Of a stretch of 64,000 nucleotides of DNA, positions 63,990 to 64,000 are shown in pieces; the stretch's first letter is position 1, and each line of letters starts with the position of its first letter. The notes under the pieces were generated by a model that was not told the origin of the DNA, ran no database searches, and saw only the letters and a list, made by a program, of their open reading frames with translations. Both the position numbers and the translations under genes were made by a program. Source of the DNA: Calothrix sp. PCC 7103 (GTDB lineage: Bacteria > Cyanobacteriota > Cyanobacteriia > Cyanobacteriales > Nostocaceae); NCBI RefSeq assembly GCF_000331305.1, contig NZ_KB217478.1, forward strand, positions 8,729,495 through 8,793,494, written 5' to 3'.

Positions 63990-64000
63990 AGTTATACGGC

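Overview
The window reads as DNA of a filamentous, probably heterocystous cyanobacterium. It is AT-rich. Its closest recognisable families are Nostocales ones: a CyRepA1-type plasmid replication protein, a cyanobacterial-type conjugation system, a Ycf46-like AAA+ ATPase, Uma2, DUF11 surface proteins and ISKra4/IS630 transposons. The palindrome GGCGCC occurs about 90 times by hand count (2-4 expected at this base composition). The usual cyanobacterial HIP1 palindrome GCGATCGC was seen once.

Layout. Positions 1-4.66 kb look like chromosome: the end of an outer-membrane beta-barrel gene overlapping a DUF11 surface-protein gene. A tRNA-Cys (4868-4939) follows, with a tyrosine integrase running away from it (5.2-6.3 kb). 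This is the usual left boundary of an integrative element. From 6.3 to 7.3 kb lie an excisionase-like gene and decayed copies of the integrase/excisionase ends. From 7.9 to 27.2 kb there is a long co-directional conjugation block. It holds genes resembling VirB2, VirB3, VirB4, VirB5, VirB6, VirB8, VirB10 and VirB9, a membrane-anchored nuclease-like protein, a Ycf46-like AAA+ protein, a lytic transglycosylase, a lipoprotein and the VirD4 coupling protein. No VirB11 was seen.

From 27.2 to 38.1 kb are a non-coding 1.1 kb, an orphan response regulator, MOBP-like relaxase and MobC genes, a pentapeptide-repeat gene cut by an IS630 element, a ParM-like partition operon, a TraL/ParA-like ATPase, several unknown genes, and a translationally coupled small-protein/HNH pair. 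From 38.1 to 42.5 kb is the most striking gene. It encodes 1,483 aa and carries motifs of the two-barrel RNA polymerase superfamily: D-x-D-G-D at residues 505-509, FQxRxG at 178-183, and a V-x-R-x-P segment at 463-467.

From 43 to 47 kb and again from 58.2 to 62.5 kb are two related batteries of small minus-strand genes. Four families are shared in the same order. Many of the genes are preceded by a conserved CGGCTCACGCCT motif. Between them lie a composite gene of unknown function, a ribbon-helix-helix gene with TTGTTATCCC repeats, the CyRepA1 replication gene, and an apparently foreign segment (SWIM-finger gene and a decayed ISKra4).

Taken together this is most likely the left 59 kb of a large conjugative element that combines tRNA-linked integration, its own replication and partition functions, a mating apparatus and a mobilisation pair. 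No copy of the tRNA 3' end was found downstream, so the right end lies outside the window. A plasmid that has recombined into the chromosome is the main alternative. All assignments rest on reading motifs by eye; no database search was run.
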